DNA of 64,000 nt from Anthoceros angustus. Its lineage: Eukaryota > Streptophyta > Anthocerotopsida > Anthocerotales > Anthocerotaceae. Below the pieces are notes generated by a model, which saw nothing but the letters and a program-made list of their open reading frames with translations, searched no databases and was not told where the DNA came from. Below, piece by piece: positions 35,392-47,299 of this stretch (its first letter is position 1; each line of letters starts with the position of its first letter). The position numbers and the translations under genes are program-made. The DNA lies in contig MU008184.1 in NCBI GenBank assembly GCA_010909165.1, positions 496,001 through 560,000 on the forward strand, written 5' to 3'.

Positions 35392-38300
35392 ATGGCAGCT
35401 CCCAAGGACAAAAGTTCCGGCAGCGTAGAGGACGTTAGCGTAACCGAGGACAGGATTCGCACATCCGCATGCTCTTCTGGCGCTGATACTGACGATGATG
35501 CCACTCAGCAGGCACCACGTTTTTCACGGTGAGTGCTTTCCCTAGGAAGGATCTGCTACCCTGTGTCGTTGCACAGGCCTGTTTTCATGGCAGGTTTTGT
35601 TGGATCTTCTTCTGTGGCCCTTCTTGGCAAGGATTGTTGTCATGGGGAAGTCGGTTATGTCATCACGGCAGTGGAATGCGGTTCAATCACCTGGCAACTC
35701 CTAGATCATGGATTGGATCACTTCTTTCGCAGTCCTCAAACATTGGTTGAGTCATTGAATTTCCCGCAGTAGCATGCGGAGTGCTCACTTTGGCCTTCTT
35801 CATATTCTTTGAATGCAGTCGAACTGGCGGGCCAACTAGGAAGTCTTCAAAGGGAGGCTGGACACCGGCGGAGGTATTTCCCAGGAACCTCTGAGCGTTG
35901 GCTGTCTGGATTTGATGGTCTACTATTTCTTTCTCAGTGTCTGTATGCTATCTGTCACCTGCTACCTCACAGAAACCAGTTCCACATGCTGGGCGAATAA
36001 TCATTGTTTTGTTGGTCGGAAGTCCCACTCAAGTTTCGTTTTGTTGTACAGGATGAGACCCTGCGCAAGGCTGTCCAATGCTACAAGGGCAAGAATTGGA
36101 AGAAAATAGGTAGCCATGCACCCCTTAGTTCTCAATTACGTCAGAGGGTTGGCCGTTTGATAGCAAGTTCATGTTGTGTCTCGTATTTGGCCATTCTCGG
36201 CTGCTGATTGGGGCACTGAGACAGTTTTTTAGCAGTGCCGCAGTGAAAGTGGGCTGTGCTGTGTATGGGGCTCCATTTTGTTTCTGCACTAGATCTAGTA
36301 AACGGTGCTGCCCACATCAAACATCTGTAACAGTGAGGTAATCATTTGGCTCTTGTCGTTCTGTAGCTGAGTTCTTCCAAGATCGAACAGATGTTCAGTG
36401 CTTGCATCGCTGGCAGAAGGTTCTTAACCCAGATCTTGTGAAGGGTCCTTGGACAAAAGAGGTATGGTGTTCTGAGCCTCTATCATCAGGTGTCATGGCG
36501 TGAGCGGTTTTAACATGCGCTACAGGCTGAATTTCTGATCCACATGAGTTTCTTCCTTGTTATGCAGGAAGACGACATTATTGTAGAGCTGGTGAACAAG
36601 AATGGTGCCAAAAAATGGTCTGTCATAGCGCAGCATCTCCCTGGAAGAATTGGAAAGCAGTGTCGAGAAAGGTCAGTGGGATCTTTTGAGGGATGTTCCT
36701 TTGCGTGGTGTCATGACTGCTTGTTTGAGAGTAATTCCTTGTGTTTGTCTTTTCTGACATCGCAGATGGCACAACCATCTGAATCCCAACATAAAGAGGG
36801 ATGCGTGGACGCAGCAGGAAGACCTTGCTTTGATACAGGCTCATCAGTTGTATGGGAACAAGTGGGCAGAGATTGCAAAGTACCTGCCCGGGAGGTAATT
36901 GTTCTTATATCCACTTAGTTGCAGCTGGGATTGAAGACGTTTGACTTATTGTTATTATAATGCTTGCTACAGTTCGCAGAAAGTGCAGTTATATAGCTGT
37001 AAGCAAGGTAGAAGCGATGTGGACATTGTGCTGAGCTTGCTGATCCGCTTGCTACTTCACTGCTCATTTACCCATATGGGAGAAAATTGTCTTAGCAATT
37101 TGTTATGGTTTGCAAGCAGGTCAGACAACTCTATCAAGAATCATTGGAACAGTACAATGAAGAAGAAGGTGGATCCTTCCACTGCATCAGATCCCATTTC
37201 AAAGGCTCTCTGTGCCTATCAAGCAAAGCAGGAACTAAAGTCTTCACTGCTGGAACCAGCACGGCCAACCTCAAGTATCATGAGCATTCTACTTCAGGCC
37301 AGTGCTTCACCTAATTGTGGTTTTCTAATGCCCAACCATCCATTGAGTAGTTATGAAAGCAGACCAGGGGATTTATCTTGTCCTGCGGGTTCTCAGCAGG
37401 CAGAGAGCAATGCTTCAGATTCCCTAGAAACCCCAGATATGGTGACACCATCAGCAAGTACAGATCAAAAGGCTTACAAGCCAGGTGTTAAACGGAAAGC
37501 AGACGTTTGTTATAGAGGTCCCCCCCGCCCTCCACGTCCACTTGCTGCAAGACATGAAATCAACGATGGAATTGGACATTCTGGAGGTGTTATTCCTTCA
37601 GGAGCCCTGATGTCCTCTTCAGGGACCTCGATGTCTGCTTCAAATGCCTGTCATCATCAACCTTCTGATGCAGTAGTTGTCCGAGGCTCTCAGCCCGTGG
37701 TAGAGCCATCTGGGCAACTTCATGTCAGTGTGCTTCAAGCTTATCCCGATGTCTATCCTCTTATGTGCACATCCTATGCAATGTCCTCTGCTGTTGGAAT
37801 CTCACAAGATATGACTGTATCCGTGCATGGAATGGGTCTCAGTAATACGGGGCCATCACCAATGGCCCCGGCTCCACCACAAGAGGCTTCGAATGCAGGT
37901 GATGGGTGTACCTTTGCTGACTATCCTCCTGTGGGGACCTGTCATATTGGCCAGTCGAGGCAAGAAGTGACGAGTGCTCTCTGTTACTCAACTTCTTTGT
38001 TTCCTGGAATGAAAGAAAGTTGTGGTGGGAGAGAGAATACGATGGAGTATTCTGATGATCTCCTTGCTGCTGCAAGTCAGGCCATCAACAACTATAGTTT
38101 GCCCTCTGCAATTGAGGCAGAGGAGGAAACTAGGATGACAGAGGGGCCAATCTGTGTTGATGAAGAGGCATTGTTTTATGAGCCCCCGCAGTTCCCCAAC
38201 CTTGATCTACCATTTTTCAGTTATGACCTAATGAGTCCAAGCGGGCAATCGCATCAGGCATATAGTCCCTTGGGCGTGAGGCAGATGATTCTTTCTGCTG

Positions 38301-40399
38301 CAAATTGTGTTACACCGCCTGGTTGCGGCTCACAGTCTCTTTTCCCTCTGAGCAGCCCTCGTGCACTACTTCGCAGTGCTGCCAAAAGCTTTGATGGTAC
38401 CCCTTCTCTCTTTCGGAAGAGGCGCCGCCAGCTTATGCCATCGCAAGGGGGGGATGTTGAAGGGAAGCAGGATATTGTTTCTGAAGTAAAAGACAGAATT
38501 GTTGATCGGCCAGCTGCAAGATCGAGTGGTGGGTTGCTTCAAGCCTTTGCATCAGTTGGAACACCGGATGGGAAGTCTTTACTTTCTTACTCTGAGGAGA
38601 GGCTTGTTGGTGGTTGTGATGGTTCATGGTCTGGTGCTCTACTTCAATCACCCCCTTATAATCTGATGGGGAAGAATGTACGTAGTTCCAGAACAGATGA
38701 CAAGGACTATGTGGAGACAGGTGCCCTTCAGCCCCCTGAGGAAGCTGCATCTAATGGTGGAAGTGGCATGAGTCATCACTTTTCCCAAGAGAATAGGGAT
38801 TTTGGGACACTAGATGATGGTGCTCATGGGAATGGCAACCAGATGGCTGGATGCTGGCAGATTGCCCAGAGTAGTGAACTTGGTGATGATACGAGGAAGA
38901 GTTCAGAGGCTTCAGGCGAGGTAATAACGTCACTTACTTAGAAGCGGATGTGCAGCCGTGGACTGCTCAGATTTTATTGTTTGGAAGGAGCTATAGCTAG
39001 GAGCGATGTTCAGTGTGTGGGTTCAGATCAAGGTGTATCTCTGTGTAGGTGGCAAGGCAAGGATCCATGGCTGCTGACGTGCTTCTATGTTGGACTATGC
39101 AGATGCATCACTCTTCTGTTCTTGTACAGCAGCACCAGAATGGGCAGGTTGATACGACTGCAATGACAAACCAAATTGTGGTGCATCCTGGTGCAGAGTC
39201 ATTTGGTGAAGCAGCTGTGATTTCAGGGGAAAGCAGAAGGCCCCAAAATGATGGACCTAAAGCTCATCAATATGAAGCGTGTATGGTTGGAAATGGGGTG
39301 CAGGTTGGTGGTGGAAGGTTGGGTGACACAAGGGATCCCCCTTCAGCCACTGGCCAAGTAGGGATGGGTCCATGGACCTCTTCAAACTTGAGTCCCATTG
39401 GTCAAAGTCAGCTGGCTGGGGCAAAGCACTGGCCAAGTGGTCTTCCATCTGATTTTGACCATGTAAACTTGTATGTTGCTGCCCAAAACTAGCAGTCTCC
39501 TTTCGTCCGTTTTTGCTGAAAGAGTCTGCAGGCGTGCATGTTAAGAGCAAGTTAGCACACCATACTTTGCTACAAGGTGTTTGTGTTTAACCTCTGCCTT
39601 TCTGATTTGAGCTCACTTCTTCAGATTTGAATTGCAGTGAAAGATGCTTCAATTCTCCCTCAGGAATCTGGAGATCACCATGGCGGTTTGATTCATTCAG
39701 TGTCTCCCTGCAGCAAGACTCTCCTCTTGGGGTATGTTATCCTCTTGTCATGAGCACAGCCGGATTTTTCTTTGTTGTTCAGCTTATGTGCTCACAATTT
39801 CGCGTGGGCTTGAAGGGTTTAGATATATTGGGTGATGGACCAAGTGTGATGAGGCACCTGGATGAGAATGCTGCAGCATCATATCCAGAAACTGAGGAAG
39901 TTCTGTGCACCAAGCCATTGGCGAGTGAGTCTCGTGCAGCTCAGCTCACATCTGGCAAGAGCCAGGTTGCCCGCAACCATGACTTCAAAGAGAATAACAA
40001 GTCAGGGATTGACTCATCTGAACATTATTCTGGCGGCTCATTACGGGGGTGGTTTTCGGTAAGTTCTTTGCAGACTTTTACTCTATCGGCCAGGCAGATA
40101 CAGTGAGAAGGCTGGTTTCTGTGGCACCTCCTTGGTGCAAGAGTGTCATGACAGCTGCATTAGATATAAGTCTGATGGCTTGTGTGCTGAGCTATATCTG
40201 TCTGCTTGTTTCCCCTATGACGCCGCGATCTACATTGGTTCTGCAGCCAGCTCGTGCCGAGATGTCAAATCTGGGGTTGGCAAGGACGCCCAATCGAAGC
40301 GGTTTAGGGCATGGTTCGGATGAGCTCCATCACTCCATCACGGGGGCCTTCAGTGATCCATTCAGCCCTTCAATGTATTTATTGAAGGAGTGTCGATAG
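35392..40399 (+). CDS. MYB3R: R1R2R3-type MYB transcription factor (MYB3R)
   Basis: Nuclear regulator of G2/M-phase genes through mitosis-specific activator elements (family knowledge). Exons: 35392-35528, 35819-35873, 36052-36109, 36367-36461, 36568-36671, 36766-36894, 37120-38920, 39103-39470, 39638-39731, 39783-40058, 40247-40399. All phases close to 1089 residues. R1 spans about residues 61-104 (GGWTPAE..., VQCLHRWQKVL), R2 112-158 (KGPWTKEEDD, IGKQCRERWHNHL) and R3 164-209 (RDAWTQQED, SDNSIKNHWNSTMKKK). The R3 signature has PGRSDN where most family members have PGRTDN. The 1801-base exon 7 encodes the long tail with LDLPFFSYDLMSP, YSPLGVRQ and LRSAAKSFDGTPSLF. Exons 9-10 carry IWRSPWRFDSF and GPSVMRHLDENAAASYPE, matching the family's C-terminal boxes. 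Last exon is the least certain. Confidence 0.93.
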
Positions 40400-41860
40400 T
40401 ATTTTTTTCCAACATATGCGGTTTTTAAGAGTCTGCAAGTTGTGTAGTGCACGTAATTATGTTTACTGGCTCTCTCTCCCGTGGGATGAGTGCATATTGG
40501 GCATCAGTCCGGTGGGTGGTTTTTATTTTGAGTACATACAGAGTAACGCGGTGAAGGAAAGGAGTGTGAGCAGTTTTGTCCGCAATGCTCAGCATGTCCC
40601 ACGGTCGTTTCCTCGAGATTAGGTGGGTTTTCTCTACAAGTTGAAAATTGTTTCCGCTGAGGAGTGTGATGAGTTACTGCATTGGTCTAGATGCGTGCCG
40701 TGCCATACCTACTCAAGCTGCGTCGTGTTCCTTTTTCTGACTCTTCAGACTTATTCATCATGGTGATGGCTGCATTTTCTTGACGTCCACTGCACGTCCG
40801 AACAACTGAGAACTGTGTGTGATTGCAGGATAGCGACGCAGGCCACACCGCTAGCGCCACACATTCTACAACGGTTCTACTTCTCTTTCTGTTCTTGTGT
40901 GGAAGCTCGATAGATCCAGGCTGGCTATGGAGGCCTCTACTTCACTTTTTGGACTTCAATCTTTCGTTTTCAACTTATTGAACTATGTATAAAAGCTTGC
41001 TGCTATGATGATTTAAAACGCGTATGCGTTGCTGCATCGATTGCCGCTTGATGACACCTCCAAGGTGAATGAGATAATCTGCTGAATCCGACCTGATCGG
41101 AGTTCTCCGGACTGAGCACCACACCAGATTCCGTATCATTAGGGTGTATTAATAGCTGTAGTCAGTGCTGTTTTTGCCGTCACTTGGCACTGCAGTCGAG
41201 AATCGTGACAAGTTCTTTGTCACTGTGCAAAAGGTAGATAGACCGAGCTTTAGCAAGAGCCACCTCAGTCTGTGCCGATCGGCAGCGCCAGCCAATCAGC
41301 CGTCCCAAGGTGGCGATGCCTCCAATTGTTCAGGTGTTCATCGCCCACTGGCACCGTACCCTCAATTCCATCGGATGAGCCTCAACATCATAAGGAATCA
41401 GAGGAAAAGAAACCCAACCACGATTTTCACTCTCTTCTGTCGGGTTATGGAGGAGTGGAGGACCAGACCGTAGCAACTTGACTGTGCAACGGTGGGAAGT
41501 TTTGCCATCTGTCACAGAAGGATCTGGTGAAAGAGATTTCAAGTTGCCTGAGATTGGGCTTCCGTCTCACGGTTGCTCGAATCAGCAGCCTGGACAAGTT
41601 ACATCAGGAGCATGGAAATAATCTACAGAACTGGTGAACACAGGTCATAATCCACTGCTATGACCATGACAGTCATGACTGCCTTATTCAAACGACGGTT
41701 GCATCGAGAAGAGTCCAAGTCGGCGAGCATGACTATGTACACTGCTTTGGGGCCTCAGAAAGAGAAGCATGTCCTGCACATGTCTCCTCATGGGGGTGTC
41801 TGTACAGCATTGCTTCTTCATCGGTGTCTCTGATATCACTAAAATTGAAAAGCCATCTGC
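40400..41860. other. tail-to-tail spacer between MYB3R and the RING-CH gene
   Basis: Probable 3'UTRs of the two convergent genes. A 102-codon frame at 41165-41473 shows no family motif. No other gene is supported. Confidence 0.4.
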
Positions 41861-43435
41861 TTAAGCCAATTCGTGTGCAGCGGAAGGACCAGGGGCAACG
41901 GAGAATCGCATGCCTCTGGCCCCTCCTGCTTGGATCAAGATTGCTGCTGCCATTGCCGCTTCCTATAAACGAGAAAACAGAAAGCACCGGTGAGTGTGTT
42001 AGACAGCACTTCAATGGTGCACGATAATATAAGGGGGGGCAGTCCAGAAGTATCTCACTTGTCGCTGCCTGCGTCGCTGCAGAATGTTCATGGCACGGGC
42101 CATTATGTAGCAAGGCAACAGGAACCCAGCGGCCCTCAATAGGAAGAGCTGCACGAGCCAGAACGTAGGGCACAGCATGAGAAAAACAAAGTATAACATG
42201 TTTCGTCCCACCAGCAGCAAGGGACCGCAACATGGCAAGCACAATGAAGGAAGGGGCGAACCGTGAAGAAAGTGGAATTGTCTTCGTTGCCCCCACTGGT
42301 ATCAGCCATTGCAAGCGCATGACGAAGTAGCAGCAGGGCCATCAACTGTGATCAGCAGGCAAAGGGGAATCAGATACCGAGAAGATACAAAGGGTTCACA
42401 GTAGAAGAAGCGGTAGACAGGTTGTAGGGAGATTACGATGAGCGCAGCTGAGCGGCAGCAAGAGGCACTGGTCGCATTCCCTGCAGCATACTCATCGTAT
42501 TCAGCTTCCAAAAAGTGCCTCTCCGCAGCAGCCATGGCGAGGATGCGAGGATCATGCAAATCCAGCTGGTGGGCACCGGTGATGCCCCACTCCCCGCTGC
42601 TCACACAATAACTTGCCACGTAAGTTAAATAGCAAAGGACCCTGCTCTCTGTGACTCTCCAGCTCAGGGAAGAATGACAATGCGGAAGCGCAACAGCAGC
42701 AGCGACATGAGAGAGGCAGGCACCAACCTGAGCTCAATTGGAATGCCGTCCGAATGAAGAGGCCGGGGAGGAGCAGTGTAACCGTTTTTGTAGGGCTGCC
42801 ACCGCAGCGAGTCCGTGAGAATCGGTCAGCAAGCACCCCCGGAACGGCCTTGAGAAGAGGGTTGAAGCACAATCATACCTGGTGACAAATCTCACAGATG
42901 GTATCTCCTTTCTCATTGCACCAGCGCTGCACACATTTCCTATGGGCAAACTGCTCACACACAGCACAAGACAAAATCAGCCCATGCACTTATGCTCCAA
43001 CCGCAAAGCTACTAGAAACAGACCCTAAACATTCCAGCAACCCTGGCGAAGGCGGAAGCGCATTTCACACTCCACTCCACTCCACTCCCCTGCCGTCCAA
43101 TGCATAGTCCAGCCAAGTCCCTCCCGACCTACCTTCACACTCCCCGAACATGCACACGGCGTCTCCAAGTTGGCCACCTCGTCCTCCTCCTGGCAGATAC
43201 GGCACTCCACGCTGGTCCCAGATCCGGGGCCGGCCAAGAGCGGCACAGCCTCGTCGTCAGGGAGGGGCGTCCCATCCGCCTTACTCCCCACCGCATCCGC
43301 CACATCAATTGCCACAACATGCTCATTCTGCGCGGCCACCAGCGGCGACTTGGACGAGCTGCCGGCCTCCTGCGTGGAGTCCACGGCAGTGGCGGCAGCT
43401 ATGCGCTCCACGTCCAATGCCACATGATCCCCCAT
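41861..43435 (-). CDS. membrane-associated RING-CH (MARCH-type) E3 ubiquitin ligase, DUF3675 plant family
   Basis: Likely transfers ubiquitin at an endomembrane. Exons on the minus strand: 43133-43435, 42879-42950, 42728-42795, 42437-42596, 42262-42345, 42059-42148 and 41861-41962. They join in phase to about 292 residues. It starts [12 protein letters not shown]. The C4HC3 RING-CH ligands are C78, C81, C94, C96, H104, C107, C120 and C123 ([39 protein letters not shown]). Next come [28 protein letters not shown] and EYDEYAA. Two hydrophobic spans follow, [13 protein letters not shown] and [20 protein letters not shown], then RRRQRQEAA and a short tail ending AAHELA. Plant relatives share the same order. 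Intact. Transcribed toward MYB3R. Confidence 0.92.
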
Positions 43436-44160
43436 GCCTTGCGCTCTGAGAGGCGGCCTCCTCGCCTTCTTCCCCCACAGGCGGGCGCGCTTCAGCCTAT
43501 CCAGGTTCTTGACCCTCAATTCCCACAAGACTCGTCCCCCGGATCTGCTCCGGCGTCCGCAACCCCAAAACCACCAATGCCGCGACACAAACTCCAATTC
43601 CCACAAACTCCACGATACTAAGCCTCCGTCTCCCTCTCCCGACGCTCCAGCTCCAGCTCCAGCTCAAACTCCGCCTTCAACTCCCACAATGCCGCGGCAG
43701 GCTTCCACTCCAATTCCGCCTCTCACACCACACCAAACCACAACCACGCAGGCCCCACTTCCACAGCCCCGCTCCGGTCGCCGCGAGCGCGTTACAGTGG
43801 CACCCAACAGCCCCGCCTTCCTCCTGCCCTTCTTCTCCGCCTCCTTCCGTGAAAGCGCGCTCTGCCGCAAACGCAAGCTCTGTGCAGCGAGGTCTGAAAA
43901 AAGAGCAAAACCCGAAGGACGAGAGCCGCGAGGCGGAGGAGAAGAGCTGGGACGAGAAGCAGCGCGGCAGCAGCACCAGCGGCCGTGGGTTGTGCGAACA
44001 AGGGAGGGCAAGGGGGTGACGAGAGAGGCAGGGCGAAATGGGTTTCGCCGCCGTACCGAGGCCCGACGTGGCTTGCGCCCAGTCAAAATATTATCATAGA
44101 CCCAAAAAAGAGAGGCTTGACTTGTCGCGGTCCCGGAGGTCCAGATGGGCAGATAAAGCA
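43436..44160. promoter_or_regulatory. upstream region of the RING-CH gene
   Basis: GC-rich, C-rich on the plus strand, with repetitive CAACTCC and CCAGCT words (43620-43690). Long frames on either strand (43434-44099, 43664-44245) are low-complexity and lack motifs. Likely promoter and 5'UTR. Confidence 0.35.
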
Positions 44161-44237
44161 CAGTGCGCGACATATACAATAATATCGCGTGTCCTCCCTC
44201 ACACAGTACCCCCAGTCTACTTAGTATTAACAACGAG

Positions 44238-44310
44238 ATATACATTGCGATTTTGCAATTCGCGATTCGCGATTCGCGATTCGCGAATTGCGAATTGCGA
44301 ATCGATTCGC
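44238..44310. repeat. GATTCGC/GAATTGC palindromic tandem repeat
   Basis: Successive CGCGATT units (about four) turn into CGAATTG units. The segment from 44248 to about 44300 is close to self-complementary around TTCGCGAA. Confidence 0.75.
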
Positions 44311-45285
44311 CGCGGGTCCGGACTGGAGATTCCAGAGCGACGGGCTGGCGAGTGACCTGCTGGACAGATAAGCTGCCTAGCAGGAGGGCCCTTCAGTTCC
44401 TGCTTCCGAGTTCCGGGTTCCTTGCTTCCGCGGGGCCCGCCACGGTGCGCCATGCCAATCCCGTTCCCCGGCACGGGGTGGGGCCGACGGGCGCGGCGAG
44501 GAAGTTGGAACCCTAACGGGCCCCTGCGCCGGGCGCTCTGCACCCGTCCCGCACCGGCTCCCCACATTCCATTCCGGTCCGCCGCTTCCTGCGCTTCCTG
44601 CGGCCATCGCCGCGCTGCTGCAGAGCTCGCGCTTGCCAACCAACCAACCTCCAACAACCTTTCGGACATGATTCTTGCGGCTGGAAGGGAGTAACGTAAT
44701 TCGAATTGCGAACTTCCAACTCCCAACTCCCAACTCCGTAGGTAGAGCAGATAGAATACGCACATGCACGCTTACTTGCGTGTACAGGGCGGCATAATTC
44801 ACGCGGCCTGCGTCTGTCATCAGCAGCGGGGTGCATATTGGCTTCCGGCTAGGGCTCGACTTCTGGGAGGATCTCAGTGGGGATCAGTGCACTGCACTTG
44901 CGTGAGGCCGTGGCCCGTGCCGTGCGCTTCGTAACTTCACGACACAGAAGCAGCAGCGATGATCATTCGTCTAGGGAGGAGCGATTCAACAACTTGAAGC
45001 CACCGAATCTCACTCCAGTGCCAGAGGCCACGGCATCTCGCATGTCACATGTGTGGGAGAGGCGAGCCCAGGGTCGGACGGGCTTTCAGATTGTTCCAGA
45101 AAGGTCCGCTCTTCTTTGCTTTTTACTTTTTTTTTTCCTTTCTTTCTTTCGTTCTTGCCCTAAGCCGATATCGGGACAGGGGCACTTGGCGTGCGGGACG
45201 AGGCAGGTGGTGCCAGCGTCATCTGCATTTCCCACAGGAGCGTCTGCCGGGAAAGACTAAAGAAAGGGTAAGGGCAACGGCAGCG
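44311..45285. other. intergenic sequence
   Basis: No gene recognised. Open frames of 105-182 codons on both strands reflect GC content and contain no known motif. Confidence 0.35.
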
Positions 45286-45290
45286 CCCCA

Positions 45291-45620
45291 TCATCGGCTT
45301 ACCCTTTCGGGACGATCCAGGTCAGGGATATCAGGCACCAGCCAGCCCTTTTCTTTTTTATAGCGTAGCATCACGTCCGCCTTGTGGAAGGTCACCTTCT
45401 GTTGCAACACCATCCTTGTTGCCTTGTTGCCACGCATTGTATTGTTCTTGACCTGACTCGAGAAAGAAGGGTTTCTTTCCAGCTGTTGCATGCCGCGTTA
45501 CCGCCGTTGGTGGTCGTCGCTTGGACCGAGCCCGCCTTTAGCGCACCGATAAATGCGATGCTTGCTGCAGCTCCGTCGGTCCTGACTGACACATCCCGAC
45601 CTGAAGCAGAAGCGCTCATG
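45291..45620 (-). pseudogene. partial fibrillin (PAP) paralog
   Basis: Minus-strand exons resemble exons 6 and 7 of the intact fibrillin at 49.25-50.85 kb. At 45620-45540 the reading is DVSVRTDGAAASIAFIGALK, against IIDTAKGTAANIADF in the intact gene. At 45475-45310 it is VTFHKADVML... followed by GWLVPDIPDLDRPER and a GTAAGC donor. The nucleotide string CTGACCTGG(N)6CCCGAAAGGGTAAGC is shared with the intact gene, which supports common descent. No exon with the terminal WVDTTYLD...GRGDKG signature and no N-terminal exons were found around it. It appears truncated, though unrecognised exons remain possible. Confidence 0.5.
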
Positions 45621-46430
45621 TCAAGGTACGTCCAGCAGCCTGCGTACCTTTACCTCAGGCTATGTATATATGTATGTGGATGAATGCCTACCATGCTGAA
45701 AGGCTTTTACATGTGTATGTCATCGTGTACCCCTTCTTGTTACGACCGTATGCAACTGGAGAGCCATCCCACCTTTGTGTCCACGAGCCACATTCTCCTC
45801 AACAGTCCGGCCAGTCCGGCCAGTCCGGCCCGCGTGCACGAACTTCCCGCAGCTCGGCCAGCACCGAGCTGGCTCGCATTGTATGCTACTTATCCGCCAA
45901 GTGCTCCCGAGACGGGTCTGCTATTTGTCTGCCTTTGCCCTCAAAGCAAGATCAACCGGACTAAAATCGCGTCCTGCCACCCATATGTACGTACATAGCA
46001 GCGAACATATTCAGTTGCCCATCTGCCATGAGAGGGAGTGGACATGCCTCCCATACATTGCAGCCAGCATCGCCATCCCTTGGGCCTCGCCTGTCAGTGA
46101 AGGCAAGTCAAGTTTATTATACGTTTCACGCTGAAGAACTCAGAGATGAGCATTTGAAAGATAGCTGCTTGCCAGGTTGCCTGTGCGGGCACACGACTCC
46201 GGCTGCCAGATATAGGGCATCAACAGTACTTGAGCCAGACCAAGCTTCATGCTAGAATATCTGATCTCGGTTCTCAACTCCAGCCACCGCGGATACACGT
46301 GGAGGCGCCCTTGGAACCTGCTATCCGTTGCTGGTATGTATTTGGCATTTAAGTGAATTTTGACATAGGGACTGGATTTTTCTCACACGTTGGAATCCTG
46401 CTGCTGGGTTGGGAATTGAACCCTTCATCA
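45621..46430. other. intergenic sequence
   Basis: No gene recognised. A three-copy 9-bp repeat (GGCCAGTCC) lies at about 45806-45832. Confidence 0.35.
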
Positions 46431-46434
46431 CGAG

Positions 46435-46715
46435 CCCGACTGTGGACGGTGGAAGCTTGGTTAGCGAAGAATGCTCGGAACCAGACAATTGCGGTTCGAA
46501 TTTCTGTGATTGTAAAACACCTCATGAAGTGATAGACGGCGAGTTAAGGCTGGGTGGTGATTACGGGTTTCTTCGGGAGTATTAGCCGACACACCCCCTG
46601 ACCCAAAACAATAACAACCCATCCAATTTGTAAACGACTTCTTGTTACAACCCATTTGCATTCGAAAGAATTTAGCCGATACACCGTCCCATCCAAAACC
46701 AAAAAGAAACCCTTT
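46435..46715 (+). repeat. tRNA-derived SINE, family 2, copy 1
   Basis: A box A-like TTGGTTAGCGAAGAATGC (about 46457) and box B-like GCGGTTCGAATTTC (about 46491) are followed by GGTGGTGATTACGGG, then TAGCCGACACACC and CTGACCCAAAACAATAAC. A second tail fragment, TTAGCCGATACACC...CCAAAACCAAAAAG, follows at 46660-46712. Confidence 0.55.
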
Positions 46716-46737
46716 CAGTTCTGCATGGCACTTTCTC

Positions 46738-46995
46738 TTGCAACCCGGAATGTTCCCCTTGATCAGTGTGTGTCGTGTCGCCTGTGCACAAGATTTCGAC
46801 CACGGTTTGGGCTTGCACCGTCCATTTGTTTGGATCGACGCTGACTCTGTCAACCAAGATATTGGCTCAGAAAAGCGAGCAAGAGTCTCCGGCCATAGAG
46901 GGGGATTTATTAGACCGTTTGTGAGCCTGCTTGGCAGGAGCGGCGAGATACAGAGCGTGCTTAGTGTGGGAGCCCCAACCTGTTTCTTTACTGGA
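46738..46995. repeat. dispersed repeat family 3, copy 1
   Basis: Alignable with 56395-56650 and partly with 58485-58620. Shared words include TTCCCCTTGATC, CGCCTGTGC, TTGCACCGTCC, TTTGGATCGAC, ACTGGCTCAGA or ATTGGCTCAGA, and CTGCTTGGCAGGAG or CTGCTCGGCAGGAG. No coding motif seen. Confidence 0.65.
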
Positions 46996-47034
46996 ATACT
47001 TGATATTGTCTAACTGTCCTTGGGGACGTCAAAC

Positions 47035-47212
47035 TGGTGGTTAAGTCAGATAGCACTAGAAAACCGGGATCTGTGGTTAGAGTCGCCGGATTAGCAAGTG
47101 CCGAATTAGCGGACGGACCCAACACATTTGATATGCTAAACCACAAGGTGGTGATTAGGGCTCTAAGCCGATACACCACCTGACCCGAAACAAAAAAAAC
47201 CTAGCCACTTTT
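47035..47212 (+). repeat. tRNA-derived SINE, family 2, copy 2
   Basis: Degenerate head (TGTGGTTAGAGTCGCC) followed by GGTGGTGATTAGGGCT, AAGCCGATACACCACCTGAC and an A-rich end. Confidence 0.5.
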
Positions 47213-47299
47213 CTATGCCACCTGGCCCAACAAACCACCCAAGTAACGGTACTCATGATACAAGATTAAAAAAAGTTAATAAATTAATAAATTAAAAAA

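Noticed and set aside
38433-38750. Antisense ORFs over MYB3R exon 7
   Set aside because: Shadows of the 1801-base coding exon, which carries conserved MYB3R tail motifs.
41733-42320. 195-codon minus-strand frame over the RING-CH gene
   Set aside because: It reads across two introns in the wrong frame. The spliced model matches the family exon by exon.
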